From Paenibacillus phytorum (GTDB lineage: Bacteria > Bacillota > Bacilli > Paenibacillales > NBRC-103111): a DNA stretch of 64,000 bases. The notes below the pieces were generated by a model. It made no database searches, was not told where the DNA came from, and worked only from the letters and a program-made list of their open reading frames with translations. The position numbers and the translations under genes are program-made. The stretch lies in NCBI RefSeq assembly GCF_013141715.1, contig NZ_WHOA01000248.1:1-64000 (forward strand), in the 5' to 3' direction. Numbering within the stretch: position 1 is the stretch's first letter; each line of letters starts with the position of its first letter. Positions 17,964 to 25,944 of the stretch are shown here, in pieces.

Positions 17964-19169
17964 ATGGAAGCGAACCAAAATAGATTGAATATCTTACTTA
18001 ACAAGGTGCCCGAACTTACTATTTTCTTCTGGATAGTCAAGGTTTTATGCACAACTGTCGGTGAAACATTTGCTGATTTCCTAAATTTCAGTCTCGGATT
18101 TGGTTTAACTCTCACTACAATAATTATGGGAATAGCGTTTTTCATCGTATTGATTCTTCAATTCAAAGCAACTAAATATGTTCCAGGCATTTATTGGCTA
18201 ACGGTTGTGCTTATTAGCGTATTTGGGACGTTGGTAACTGATAATTTGACAGACAATATCGGAATACCTCTTGAAGCTAGTACCGTCGTTTTTGCCGTGC
18301 TCCTAGGATTAACTTTTCTTTTTTGGTATCTTAGTGAAAAAACGCTCTCGATACACTCGATTTATACAAGAAAAAGAGAAGTTTTCTATTGGCTTACCAT
18401 TCTTTTCACATTTGCACTTGGAACAGCAGTCGGCGATTTATTTTCCGAACAACTCGGTCTTGGTTATCTTCTAACAGGAACAACAGTCGTTATTATAATC
18501 GCTTGCGTATTCTTAGCATGGAAGTTTTTAAAACTTGATGGGATATTAGCGTTTTGGATTGCGTATATTCTTACTCGTCCTCTCGGAGCGTCATTAGGAG
18601 ATTACCTATCTCAACCAAAAACGAATGGCGCGTTAGGTTTGGGGACAACAGTAACTAGTGTAATTTTTCTTATAGCTATTTTAGCGATAATCGTTTTTCT
18701 TGCTGTTACAAAATTTGATGCAACGGCAAAAAGTGAACCAGCAAAAACAAACCAAGCAAATGGAAGCAAGAAAAATGTTTTGACGCAAACCGTTGTGGTA
18801 CTGTGTATTTTCTTACTTGTGGGTATAGGCGGTTATGTTGGGTTAAGCAATAAGATAGCATCGCAAACCGATTCTACACAAGCTACATTAACTGGACAAT
18901 TAACAGATTTTGTTAAAATCGAAAGTGATATGCTAAACTTTGTAAACTCAAATGACTTTGCTTCAGCGAAAAAAGGGGCTGACGATTTGGAACACCAATG
19001 GGATACATCGGAGCCTAAGCTTAGAAAAATAGATAGCACAACATGGACCCAAATTGATGGAACGATTGACGCTGTATTGGCAGCAGTTCGTTCAGGAAAG
19101 CCTGATGCCAGCCAGTCCAAATCTGCACTTAACAATTCGCTTAGTATCTTAAACGGAGCAAATAAATAA
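17964..19169 (+). CDS. COG4705-type integral membrane protein with C-terminal soluble extension
   Basis: The first 250 residues form about eight transmembrane helices with a fourfold internal motif: G-x-T-x-x-D/E segments read TTVGETFADFL, GTLVTDNLTDN, GTAVGDLFSEQ and GASLGDYLSQ. This matches the uncharacterised COG4705 membrane family. A ninth helix near residues 285-305 leads to an approximately 100-residue polar helical tail (DFVKIESDMLNF to the end) not usual in that family. The ATG at 17964 follows AAGGAAG and is better than the upstream in-frame ATG at 17931. Conserved acidic residues in the membrane would suit a cation transporter, but that is inference. Confidence 0.65.
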   Translation: MEANQNRLNILLNKVPELTIFFWIVKVLCTTVGETFADFLNFSLGFGLTLTTIIMGIAFFIVLILQFKATKYVPGIYWLTVVLISVFGTLVTDNLTDNIGIPLEASTVVFAVLLGLTFLFWYLSEKTLSIHSIYTRKREVFYWLTILFTFALGTAVGDLFSEQLGLGYLLTGTTVVIIIACVFLAWKFLKLDGILAFWIAYILTRPLGASLGDYLSQPKTNGALGLGTTVTSVIFLIAILAIIVFLAVTKFDATAKSEPAKTNQANGSKKNVLTQTVVVLCIFLLVGIGGYVGLSNKIASQTDSTQATLTGQLTDFVKIESDMLNFVNSNDFASAKKGADDLEHQWDTSEPKLRKIDSTTWTQIDGTIDAVLAAVRSGKPDASQSKSALNNSLSILNGANK

Positions 19170-19201
19170 AAAAGTCTTGGCAATAGTTCTCTATAATGGC
19201 A

Positions 19202-19243
19202 AAAGCCCGTTTTTAGCCTGTGAAATGGCTTTAAACGGGCTTT
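19202..19243. terminator. Convergent bidirectional terminator
   Basis: AAAGCCCGTTTTTAGCC pairs with GGCTTTAAACGGGCTTT with two mismatches. It lies between the ends of the COG4705 gene and the kynurenine operon and can serve both. Confidence 0.7.
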
Positions 19244-19294
19244 AGTTATTTTTCAGTCGCCTGTACTACCATCGCCAGAGGCTCACCGTATTTA

Positions 19295-19915
19295 TTATTT
19301 TTTCAACACGGCACGCACCGGACTTCCATCTGCTTCAACTAATGGTAGTGGGAGGGCTATCAATTCATAATCCCCTGGTAAAACATCATCTAAGACAAGC
19401 CCTTCCAAGATGTGAATGCCATGACTGGCAAGTTCATGATGGGCTAATAGTTCTTTACTATCTAATGGATCTACGGACGGCAAATCAAGCCCAATAAGAC
19501 GAACACCGCGTTCTGAAAGATAAGCCGCTAATTCTGGTTGGATGTGAGGAATTGTTTGTGGGAACACACGCCGATCCTTCCATGCATCTGTACGAATTAA
19601 CAGACGGGTAATCCCGTTTAGATCTATACCGGATATTTCACCCACTCCGATGGATGTATAGTTTGGCAAATAGATGACACGGGCACTTCCAATATATAAA
19701 TTGAGATCCAGTTCAATAACTCTTTTTCCATCATTATCAAAATGAAAAGGTGCATCAATATGAGTACCGGTGTGTATACTCATGGTGATTTGGCCTACAT
19801 TGACAGACCCACTCTCTTCTTTACTCCAATTAACTTTGTATGAGAAGGGTGTGTCTCCTGGCCAGACTGCGACCTTTTCGTCTAGAGGCTGTGAAATATC
19901 AATCCATGTTCCCAA
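19295..19915 (-). CDS. kynB: Kynurenine formamidase (arylformamidase)
   Basis: Hydrolyses N-formylkynurenine to kynurenine and formate, the second step of tryptophan breakdown. The cyclase-family metal site H-T-G-T-H-I-D-A-P-F-H is visible, as is GLDLPSVDPLD. A TTG at 19915 follows GGAGG by 8 nt and begins MGTWIDISQPLDEK, exactly where family members begin. The longer frame to 19972 would start inside an inserted element and is rejected. The resulting 206 aa is normal. It follows kynA but is separated from it by the MITE-like element at 19952-20130. Confidence 0.92.
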   Translation of the reverse strand: MGTWIDISQPLDEKVAVWPGDTPFSYKVNWSKEESGSVNVGQITMSIHTGTHIDAPFHFDNDGKRVIELDLNLYIGSARVIYLPNYTSIGVGEISGIDLNGITRLLIRTDAWKDRRVFPQTIPHIQPELAAYLSERGVRLIGLDLPSVDPLDSKELLAHHELASHGIHILEGLVLDDVLPGDYELIALPLPLVEADGSPVRAVLKK

Positions 19916-19946
19916 GTATCTTGCCTCCGTTTCTTCCGATTTCTTC

Positions 19947-20135
19947 TTATAGAGGTTGTTTAAAAAGTCCACTTTGATAACGAAGTCATTCTAGAAGTAA
20001 AATCGGCATCGAATCTTGAACGAATCCGGGAAGTCCGGTACTCACGTAGCAAATCTCTACGCTCCGTTCCTCCTTCTCCGGAAATCGTCCAACCTTCTCG
20101 GTTCTGAAAGCGGACTTTTTAAACACGAACTTATA
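19947..20135. mobile_element. MITE-like element between kynA and kynB
   Basis: The element (19952-20130, 179 bp) has terminal inverted repeats whose inner 14 bp match perfectly (GTTTAAAAAGTCC core) within 19-bp ends, and is flanked by a TTATA duplication at 19947-19951 and 20131-20135. It encodes nothing. It sits right after the kynA stop codon and upstream of the kynB ribosome site, so neither protein is broken. Confidence 0.7.
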
Positions 20136-20979
20136 GCTTCGCTCTTAGGCTCCATAGTTCCGGGAAGAAGTGTTGGTCCAGAGCTCTTTTTAAATAAGTA
20201 ACACCTGATGAGCCACCTGTTCCTTGTTTATGACCAATAATTCTTTCCACTGTAGTCATATGATTAAAACGCCACAATTGCTGCTGGCTTCCAATGTCCA
20301 CTAGTTTCTCTGCTAACTCATATAAATCCCAATATTGATCGACATTGCGGTAAACTGTCAGCCACGCCTCTTCTACACTGGCATTTGGTTGATAGCTTTG
20401 CGACCAATCCCTATGAAGAGCTTCTTGATCAATAGGTAATCCACGCACCGCAAGAGCATTGATTGCCGCATCATAAATACTTGGCTCATGAAGAGATTGC
20501 TGCATTTGCTCGTATAGATCGATCTGATGTTGAAAAACGGATAACGTATGAACATTCTTGTTGCCTAGCGCAAATTCAATCAAACGATTCTGATGAGACT
20601 GGAACCCGGAAGATTGGCCCAATTTATCCCTAAACTCCATGTATTCCGCCGGCGTCAAAGTGGCGAGGACGTTCCATGACTGTATCAATTGCTGCTGAAT
20701 TCTCGAAACGCGCGACAACATTTTAAATGATGGTTCCAAATCGTTATTGCGTATACTCTCGGTAGAAGCTTTCACCTCATGTAAAATGAGCTTCATCCAT
20801 AACTCACTCGCCTGATGGATAATGATAAAAAGCATTTCATCGTGGTGATCAGAACATCTATGTTGACTAGATAAAATCTTATCCAGATGGAGATAATCTC
20901 CGTAAGACATCGCTTTGCTAAAATCTGTTTGAATTTCTTTTTCGAGCCCCATACTTTTGTTTTCTTCATTATTATTCAT
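20131..20979 (-). CDS. kynA: Tryptophan 2,3-dioxygenase
   Basis: Haem enzyme that opens the indole ring of tryptophan to N-formylkynurenine. The family segment YLHLDKIL is followed by HDEMLFIIIHQASELWMKLILHE, and the C-terminal part has RFNHMTTVERIIGHKQGTGGS with the proximal haem His region. The ATG at 20979 follows GGAGAGGGG; the longer frame to 21027 is not used. At 282 aa it is full length. Its TAA stop overlaps the target-site duplication of the inserted element, which therefore left the coding sequence intact. Confidence 0.95.
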   Translation of the reverse strand: MNNNEENKSMGLEKEIQTDFSKAMSYGDYLHLDKILSSQHRCSDHHDEMLFIIIHQASELWMKLILHEVKASTESIRNNDLEPSFKMLSRVSRIQQQLIQSWNVLATLTPAEYMEFRDKLGQSSGFQSHQNRLIEFALGNKNVHTLSVFQHQIDLYEQMQQSLHEPSIYDAAINALAVRGLPIDQEALHRDWSQSYQPNASVEEAWLTVYRNVDQYWDLYELAEKLVDIGSQQQLWRFNHMTTVERIIGHKQGTGGSSGVTYLKRALDQHFFPELWSLRAKL

Positions 20980-21037
20980 TCTGTAACGCCCCTCTCCTCG
21001 TAAGAGAAATCCAACAGTTTGCTGCACTGCATGATGT

Positions 21038-22417
21038 TTAATTGTTCCTTTTTTTCCAAACGAAATAAGCAGCAGACAGAAACAGTAACCATGGAATCCC
21101 GAATTGAAGCATAATTTTAAAACCTGTAAACCATGTAGAAATCATTAAACTAAGTAGAAGAACCGCTCCCAAAATTGTTAAATATGGAAAACCAAGCATT
21201 CTCACTGGCAATTGGCGACCACCCATTTTCTCCCACTTTCTTCTGAAAAATAAATGAGAAATGAACACCATAAGCCAAGTGAATATAGCCCCGAACATGG
21301 AAATTCCCATCATCAATGCATAGGATGAATCTGGGAGTATCGCATTAATTGCTGCGGCAATAAAAATCCCAAGTGTAGAAACAGCTAGGGCACTGACAGG
21401 AACGCCTTTATTATTAATTTTCCCCAAAAAGGCAGGGGCATGATTACCGCGTGATAATGAAAACATCATACGTGTTGAAGCATAAAGTTGACTGTTCATT
21501 GCCGATAAAGCAGCCGTTAAAATGATAAAATTCATGATTCCAGATGCTCCTGGAATATTCAAGATTTCCATTACTTTAACGAATGGACTTTTATCGATCC
21601 CCGCTGATTTCCATGGAACAATCATTAGCATGATACCAATTGTCAAAACATAGAAAGTAGACAAACGGAATACGGTTGATTTCAATGCTTTTGGTACGGC
21701 TACATCGGGGTCCTTTGACTCCCCAGCTGTAACCGCTATCATTTCTGTTCCCAAAAAGCTGAATAAAGAAATAAAGATAGCAACCCACATGCCCCACCAG
21801 CCAAAGGGTAAAAAACCTCCATCATTCACTAAGTTTCCGGGTCCGATATTTGACTGTCCGGATGTTCCAAATAGGATATAAGATCCAAGAAGAATGAAAC
21901 CGACAATTGCACTTATTTTTATCATAGAGAACCAATACTCAACAGTACCAAATATATGAACACTCTTGGCATTTATATAAATTAGCAAAGTGGCAAACAA
22001 TAAAATCCATACGAGTTCCGGCACAGTCGGAAACCAGTATTTCATATAAACAGCTATTGCACTTACCTCTACCCCAATAGCAAGAACATTGGCTATCCAA
22101 TACGAATAACGAACAAGAAAGCCTGCCATGGGGTTGATGTATTTTTCAGAAATCGTTCCAAAAGATCCCGAAGTAGGATGAGCGACCGTCATTTCCGCTA
22201 AACATCCCATTAACAGCAATACGATAAATGCGCCTATCCCATAACTCAACAATACACTTGGACCTGCTGTTTTAATGGCTAGCCCGCTGCCTAGAAACAA
22301 TCCCGTCCCGATGGCACAACCCATTGCAATCATCGTAAGCTGGTTTGTTTTTAAATCACGCTTTAACCCATTCTCTAGTCCAAGTCCATTATTCGATTCC
22401 GTATTTTTATTTATCAT
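21038..22417 (-). CDS. APC-family amino acid permease of the kynurenine operon
   Basis: About twelve transmembrane helices. The N-terminal motif MIAMGCAIGTGLFLGSG is the substrate-binding unwound helix of the amino acid transporter (AAT) branch of the APC superfamily. The gene lies between kynU and kynA with short gaps (33 and 58 bp), which points to tryptophan or kynurenine as the substrate. That is inferred from position only. AAAAAGGGGGATG precedes the start. Confidence 0.88.
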   Translation of the reverse strand: MINKNTESNNGLGLENGLKRDLKTNQLTMIAMGCAIGTGLFLGSGLAIKTAGPSVLLSYGIGAFIVLLLMGCLAEMTVAHPTSGSFGTISEKYINPMAGFLVRYSYWIANVLAIGVEVSAIAVYMKYWFPTVPELVWILLFATLLIYINAKSVHIFGTVEYWFSMIKISAIVGFILLGSYILFGTSGQSNIGPGNLVNDGGFLPFGWWGMWVAIFISLFSFLGTEMIAVTAGESKDPDVAVPKALKSTVFRLSTFYVLTIGIMLMIVPWKSAGIDKSPFVKVMEILNIPGASGIMNFIILTAALSAMNSQLYASTRMMFSLSRGNHAPAFLGKINNKGVPVSALAVSTLGIFIAAAINAILPDSSYALMMGISMFGAIFTWLMVFISHLFFRRKWEKMGGRQLPVRMLGFPYLTILGAVLLLSLMISTWFTGFKIMLQFGIPWLLFLSAAYFVWKKRNN

Positions 22418-22450
22418 ATTTCATCCCCCTTTTTAGTTAAAAAAGGCTAT

Positions 22451-23737
22451 CTATGCAACGATTTCACGTTCATTATGAAATAATTTGTATTGTTCTTCTA
22501 TCATGATTTTTTTGAGAATTTGTATGACTTCCCAAACTTCTGCGTAGGAAGTATACAGCGCAACCGGAGCAAGACGAATGATGTTTGGTGCTCGGAAATC
22601 CGGAATCACGCCGTTTTTTTTCAATGCCTTGCAAATGCGCGCAGCTTCTTCATGCTCAAGACTCACGTGACCTCCGCGACGCACGTCTTCTCTGGGACTT
22701 CCAATCATGAATCCATAATCTGCTAACTCATGTTCAATTAAATTCATTAAATATTGATTGATTTGAAGAGACTTTTGGCGAATATGTTCAATACCGGCTT
22801 CTGCAAAAATTTCTAAAGATCCTAGTAAAGGTGCAAGGCTTAATACGTGGGGTGTTCCAATTTGATAGGCTCCCGCTGATTCAGCTGGTGTTAACTTATG
22901 CTCCATGTCGAATTGTTTATCTTTTCTGGAACCGAACCATCCAGCCAATCCAGGGCTAGTTCCAAAATGTTTACGATTCACAAATAAACCGCCAACACCG
23001 CCAGGACCGCCGTTTAAATGTTTGTAGTTGCACCAATACGCAAAGTCAACATCCCATTCGCTAAACGAATGCGGGATCGCCCCAATCGAATGACATCCGT
23101 CAAATCCGATTAGAATGCCTCTTCTATGAGCTTCTGCCGTTAATCGCTTCATGTCCAATATTTGGCCGCTCCGATACAGAACGGTAGGCAAGATGATCAA
23201 AGCAATGTCATCGGTCATAGCCTCGATCATATCGTCTTCTTCTAAAAATCGGCCATCCCGGCTTTTCACACGGATGAGATGGGTATCTGGATCATATCCA
23301 TGGGTGCGAAGTTGGCTTTGAAGAGCATAAATATCAGATGGAAACGTTAATTCATCTGCCAAAATTTTGGTACGTGTCCCTTGAGGCTTATAAAAAGTAG
23401 CTATAAGTTGATGTAAATTTACAGTCGTGGAACCGGTTACAATAACTTCATTAGGAAAAGCTCCTACTAACGGTGCACTCATCTCGCCTAATTTCTCCGA
23501 TAAGGTAAACCATGGATGATTCCCTTGTGTCCATCCATCGATGCCATGTTCTTTCCAATCGGCTAAAGATTCCAAAAGTGTACGTTCAGCTCTTCGCGAA
23601 AGCAGCCCCAATGAATTCCCATCCATATAGATGGAATCAGGCTGTAAATAAAATTCTTCCCGAAAATGCGAAAGGTTATCCTCTTTGTCCAATTGTTTTG
23701 CGAAATCTAATGTAGGTTGAAAGAAATTTGAAAGCAC
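22451..23737 (-). CDS. kynU: Kynureninase
   Basis: PLP enzyme that cleaves kynurenine to anthranilate and alanine. Lys239 in the segment YWCNYKHLNGGPGG forms the internal aldimine, and Asp213 in GFDGCHS contacts the pyridine nitrogen. The N-terminal YMDGNSLGLL is typical. A GTG start follows AGAAGGGG. At 428 aa it is full length. It is the first gene of the operon, whose promoter carries a large palindrome and which lies opposite a TetR gene. The operon makes anthranilate from tryptophan; no genes for further breakdown are present. Confidence 0.95.
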   Translation of the reverse strand: MLSNFFQPTLDFAKQLDKEDNLSHFREEFYLQPDSIYMDGNSLGLLSRRAERTLLESLADWKEHGIDGWTQGNHPWFTLSEKLGEMSAPLVGAFPNEVIVTGSTTVNLHQLIATFYKPQGTRTKILADELTFPSDIYALQSQLRTHGYDPDTHLIRVKSRDGRFLEEDDMIEAMTDDIALIILPTVLYRSGQILDMKRLTAEAHRRGILIGFDGCHSIGAIPHSFSEWDVDFAYWCNYKHLNGGPGGVGGLFVNRKHFGTSPGLAGWFGSRKDKQFDMEHKLTPAESAGAYQIGTPHVLSLAPLLGSLEIFAEAGIEHIRQKSLQINQYLMNLIEHELADYGFMIGSPREDVRRGGHVSLEHEEAARICKALKKNGVIPDFRAPNIIRLAPVALYTSYAEVWEVIQILKKIMIEEQYKLFHNEREIVA

Positions 23738-23784
23738 CGTATCATCCCCTTCTTCATTTAAAATTACTCTTTACTCTTTCTAGC

Positions 23785-23817
23785 GACATCATATCAATGA
23801 ATATGACACGATGTCAA
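23785..23817 (-). promoter_or_regulatory. kynU promoter covered by a 31-bp palindrome (probable TetR operator)
   Basis: On the minus strand TTGACA (23817-23812), an 18-bp spacer and TATGAT (23793-23788) form a good sigma-A promoter. An imperfect palindrome at 23785-23815 has 12-bp arms, GACATCATATCA and TGACACGATGTC, matching at 10 of 12 positions around a 7-bp centre. It spans the whole promoter, so a bound dimer pair would block polymerase. The divergent TetR protein is the likely ligand. Confidence 0.7.
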
Positions 23818-23909
23818 TATTATTATCCTGACGATTTTATCTAAACAAATCTTTCCTTTTCAGAGAAATCCTTATATCCTAGAAGATAATTAATAGGGGA
23901 GGAATTGGA

Positions 23910-24524
23910 ATGGGTAATGATAAAATAGGGGATAAACGACATTTACGCTCAGCAGTGACACGTCAAAAGTTACTGGAAGCTGCAAAGGAAGTATTTCTAG
24001 AAGAAGGTTTTCAAAAAGCGACGATTTCTCAAATGATCAAAAAAGCAAGCATCGGGTACGGAACAGCCTATGTTCATTTTGAAGGAAAAGAGGATCTTTT
24101 ATGCGTATTAATGGAGAATGTCATGGCACAATTTTATGAAATTGCCGAGATCTCATTCTTCCCAAAATCGAAAGACGAAGCAGAGCAAATCATTAAAAAA
24201 CAAACCTATGATTTTTTAAAAATGGCAGAGGCAGAACGTAATATGATGCAAATCTTCGAGCAGGCCATTGGGGTATCATCTGTTATTTCGGATAAATGGA
24301 AAGCAATTCGTGAAAAGTTTATTCATCGAATCTCCATGGACATTGCCTATTCACAGCAAAATGGGCTAGCTAGAGCTAAACTAAAGCATGAGCTTGTTGC
24401 ACGAGGCTGGTTTTTTACAAATGAAATGTATCTTTGGGAAATTGTTCGAAATGAACATCATAATTCTGTTGAAGAGATTGCTAATACAATTACAACTCTT
24501 TATACTACAGGCCTTTATCTCTAA
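23910..24524 (+). CDS. TetR/AcrR-family regulator, probable repressor of the kyn operon
   Basis: The N-terminal helix-turn-helix reads KATISQMIKKASIGYGTAYVHF, and the remaining 140 residues form the ligand-binding helical bundle. Length 204 aa is standard. GGGGAGGAATTGGA precedes the ATG. It is divergent from kynU, with the 31-bp palindrome in the gap, so it most likely represses kynU-permease-kynA-kynB until tryptophan or kynurenine binds. The ligand is inferred. Confidence 0.85.
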   Translation: MGNDKIGDKRHLRSAVTRQKLLEAAKEVFLEEGFQKATISQMIKKASIGYGTAYVHFEGKEDLLCVLMENVMAQFYEIAEISFFPKSKDEAEQIIKKQTYDFLKMAEAERNMMQIFEQAIGVSSVISDKWKAIREKFIHRISMDIAYSQQNGLARAKLKHELVARGWFFTNEMYLWEIVRNEHHNSVEEIANTITTLYTTGLYL

Positions 24525-24597
24525 AGGCATTTCCATAAAATGAAAATAACAAATCATTATTGGCGAAAGAGCCGTTACCGTTTTTCTTACCTCCCCA

Positions 24598-25476
24598 TCA
24601 AATATTAGCCTTTATTGTTCCCAATGGCGTTTTACGCAGCACTTGCACCCCTGTCGCTAATGAGATCAGGAAACAGCTGCAGATGAGAAGCGAGAGTACA
24701 GACCATTCGAAGATGCTGCGGCCAAGATATGTCTGCCAGCCAATTGCGATTAAACCGAGTAAATAGGTGATACCTGTTAAATGAGTCCATTTGCTGCGAG
24801 CATTTGCCGTAAATGAAGTGCGGTCAGACAGCCAAGCGACAACCGGTAAAGCTTGCAGCGCGTGGAAGCCAAGGCCGTGCAGAACAATAATATTCCCGTG
24901 AACGCCGACGATTCGGCCGTTGTTGACGGAAATCCAAATACCAGCCATAAACGAGAACATGACTGCGATCATTGCATATCGGATACCTACAACCAGCGCT
25001 GGACGGCGCATGTACGATTTTTTGCGGAAATATTGAATGGCTAAGAACAGGTAACACAGAATCAAAAACAGAGCTACGAAAGCGAAAATATCACCGACCA
25101 TGTCGTCAAAGGGCATACCACTCTTCACAAACCTTGGGTTGACGCCGCGAAAATTTTGCACGGTTTCCGCGAAGTAGGAATAAAGAGCCAGTAGGATATA
25201 AGACCATCGGAAGAAAGCTCTGCCTTTCACACCCATTGCGGAAAATGGCGCGATCGCTGCCGTTGATAGCAGAAATATTCCCAGTGCCGCATTAAAAGAG
25301 AATGCGTTGGAGACATTCCCATCAGGCGATACAGGATATAACAATACCCACACTGCACATATCCCCGCAAGAAGAAAGCCGAGTAACCCGGTAAGTACTA
25401 ACCATTTCTCTCCTTCAAAAAACTTAACTGACGACTTGGTTTTTTCACCCGTGCTCTTCATTCCCTCAATAACCAT
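24598..25476 (-). CDS. Multi-pass membrane protein, unknown
   Basis: About eight hydrophobic segments in 292 residues after a charged 25-residue N-terminus. One helix boundary reads GNIIVLHGLGFHALQALP with two His residues that could bind a metal or haem, but I recognise no family. AAAAAGGAGGAGA precedes the ATG. The gene is flanked by unrelated genes and appears to stand alone. Confidence 0.55.
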   Translation of the reverse strand: MVIEGMKSTGEKTKSSVKFFEGEKWLVLTGLLGFLLAGICAVWVLLYPVSPDGNVSNAFSFNAALGIFLLSTAAIAPFSAMGVKGRAFFRWSYILLALYSYFAETVQNFRGVNPRFVKSGMPFDDMVGDIFAFVALFLILCYLFLAIQYFRKKSYMRRPALVVGIRYAMIAVMFSFMAGIWISVNNGRIVGVHGNIIVLHGLGFHALQALPVVAWLSDRTSFTANARSKWTHLTGITYLLGLIAIGWQTYLGRSIFEWSVLSLLICSCFLISLATGVQVLRKTPLGTIKANI

Positions 25477-25730
25477 CGTGTCTCCTCCTTTTTGTATCGT
25501 TCGACTTTGATGTTTTTATTGTACAACGAGGGAGATGAAGCGAGATCTTGCTCAAGTCCAGATATTTGCCTAGACTTTAGTCGAAATTGTTGCTAGCCCC
25601 CTAGGAGTAGCCGGTCATTGCAAAAAGAGCCTGCAGTCATAACAAATAAAATTAATTCCTTACTTTGGTATTCCAACTTAGGTCTATCGTTATTGAATTA
25701 ATCTGTCCTTTCCTTGAATAGTAAAAAAAG

Positions 25731-25755
25731 GACCCACAGCAACGGGCTGAGGGTC
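25731..25755 (-). terminator. Intrinsic terminator
   Basis: GACCCACAGC pairs with GCTGAGGGTC with one mismatch. On the minus strand it is followed by CTTTTTTT. It would end the transcript of the AraC gene (25945-28173), reading through the GrpB remnant. Confidence 0.65.
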
Positions 25756-25765
25756 TTACATTTAC

Positions 25766-25879
25766 TTAACTCTTTTCTATAAACGAGTCTGCTTCACCAA
25801 GATGGTTCACCCCAACAGCGATATCCAATATTGGTTTGGAGGGCAACCCAACTATTGAAGTACTTCCTATGCCCATCAT
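25766..25879 (-). pseudogene. GrpB-family (UPF0157) protein remnant
   Basis: Thirty-seven codons read MMGIGSTSIVGLPSKPILD and continue IAVGV. The pattern G-S-T-S-I-x-G-L-x-x-K-P-I-x-D is the hallmark nucleotidyltransferase-like core of GrpB proteins, which are about 170 aa. Both the N-terminal HIG part and most of the protein are missing, so this is a decayed fragment. No ribosome site is visible. Confidence 0.6.
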
Positions 25880-25944
25880 GTAATCTCTTATTCATAACTT
25901 CTTCCCTTTTGCAGCACCCTAACGATGCAAAAACAAATATAAAT

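Larger units (their letters stand above)
25477..25944. other. Gap holding a terminator and a GrpB remnant
   Basis: Apart from the hairpin at 25731-25755 and the GrpB-like remnant at 25766-25879, I see only the upstream region of the membrane protein gene. Confidence 0.4.

Noticed and set aside
19295..19972. Longer KynB starting at GTG 19972
   Set aside because: The first 19 codons come partly from the inserted element; GGAGG and family alignment point to the TTG at 19915.
19952..20130. Terminator between kynA and kynB
   Set aside because: The inverted repeats are about 150 bp apart and flanked by a target duplication, which fits an inserted element and not a hairpin terminator.
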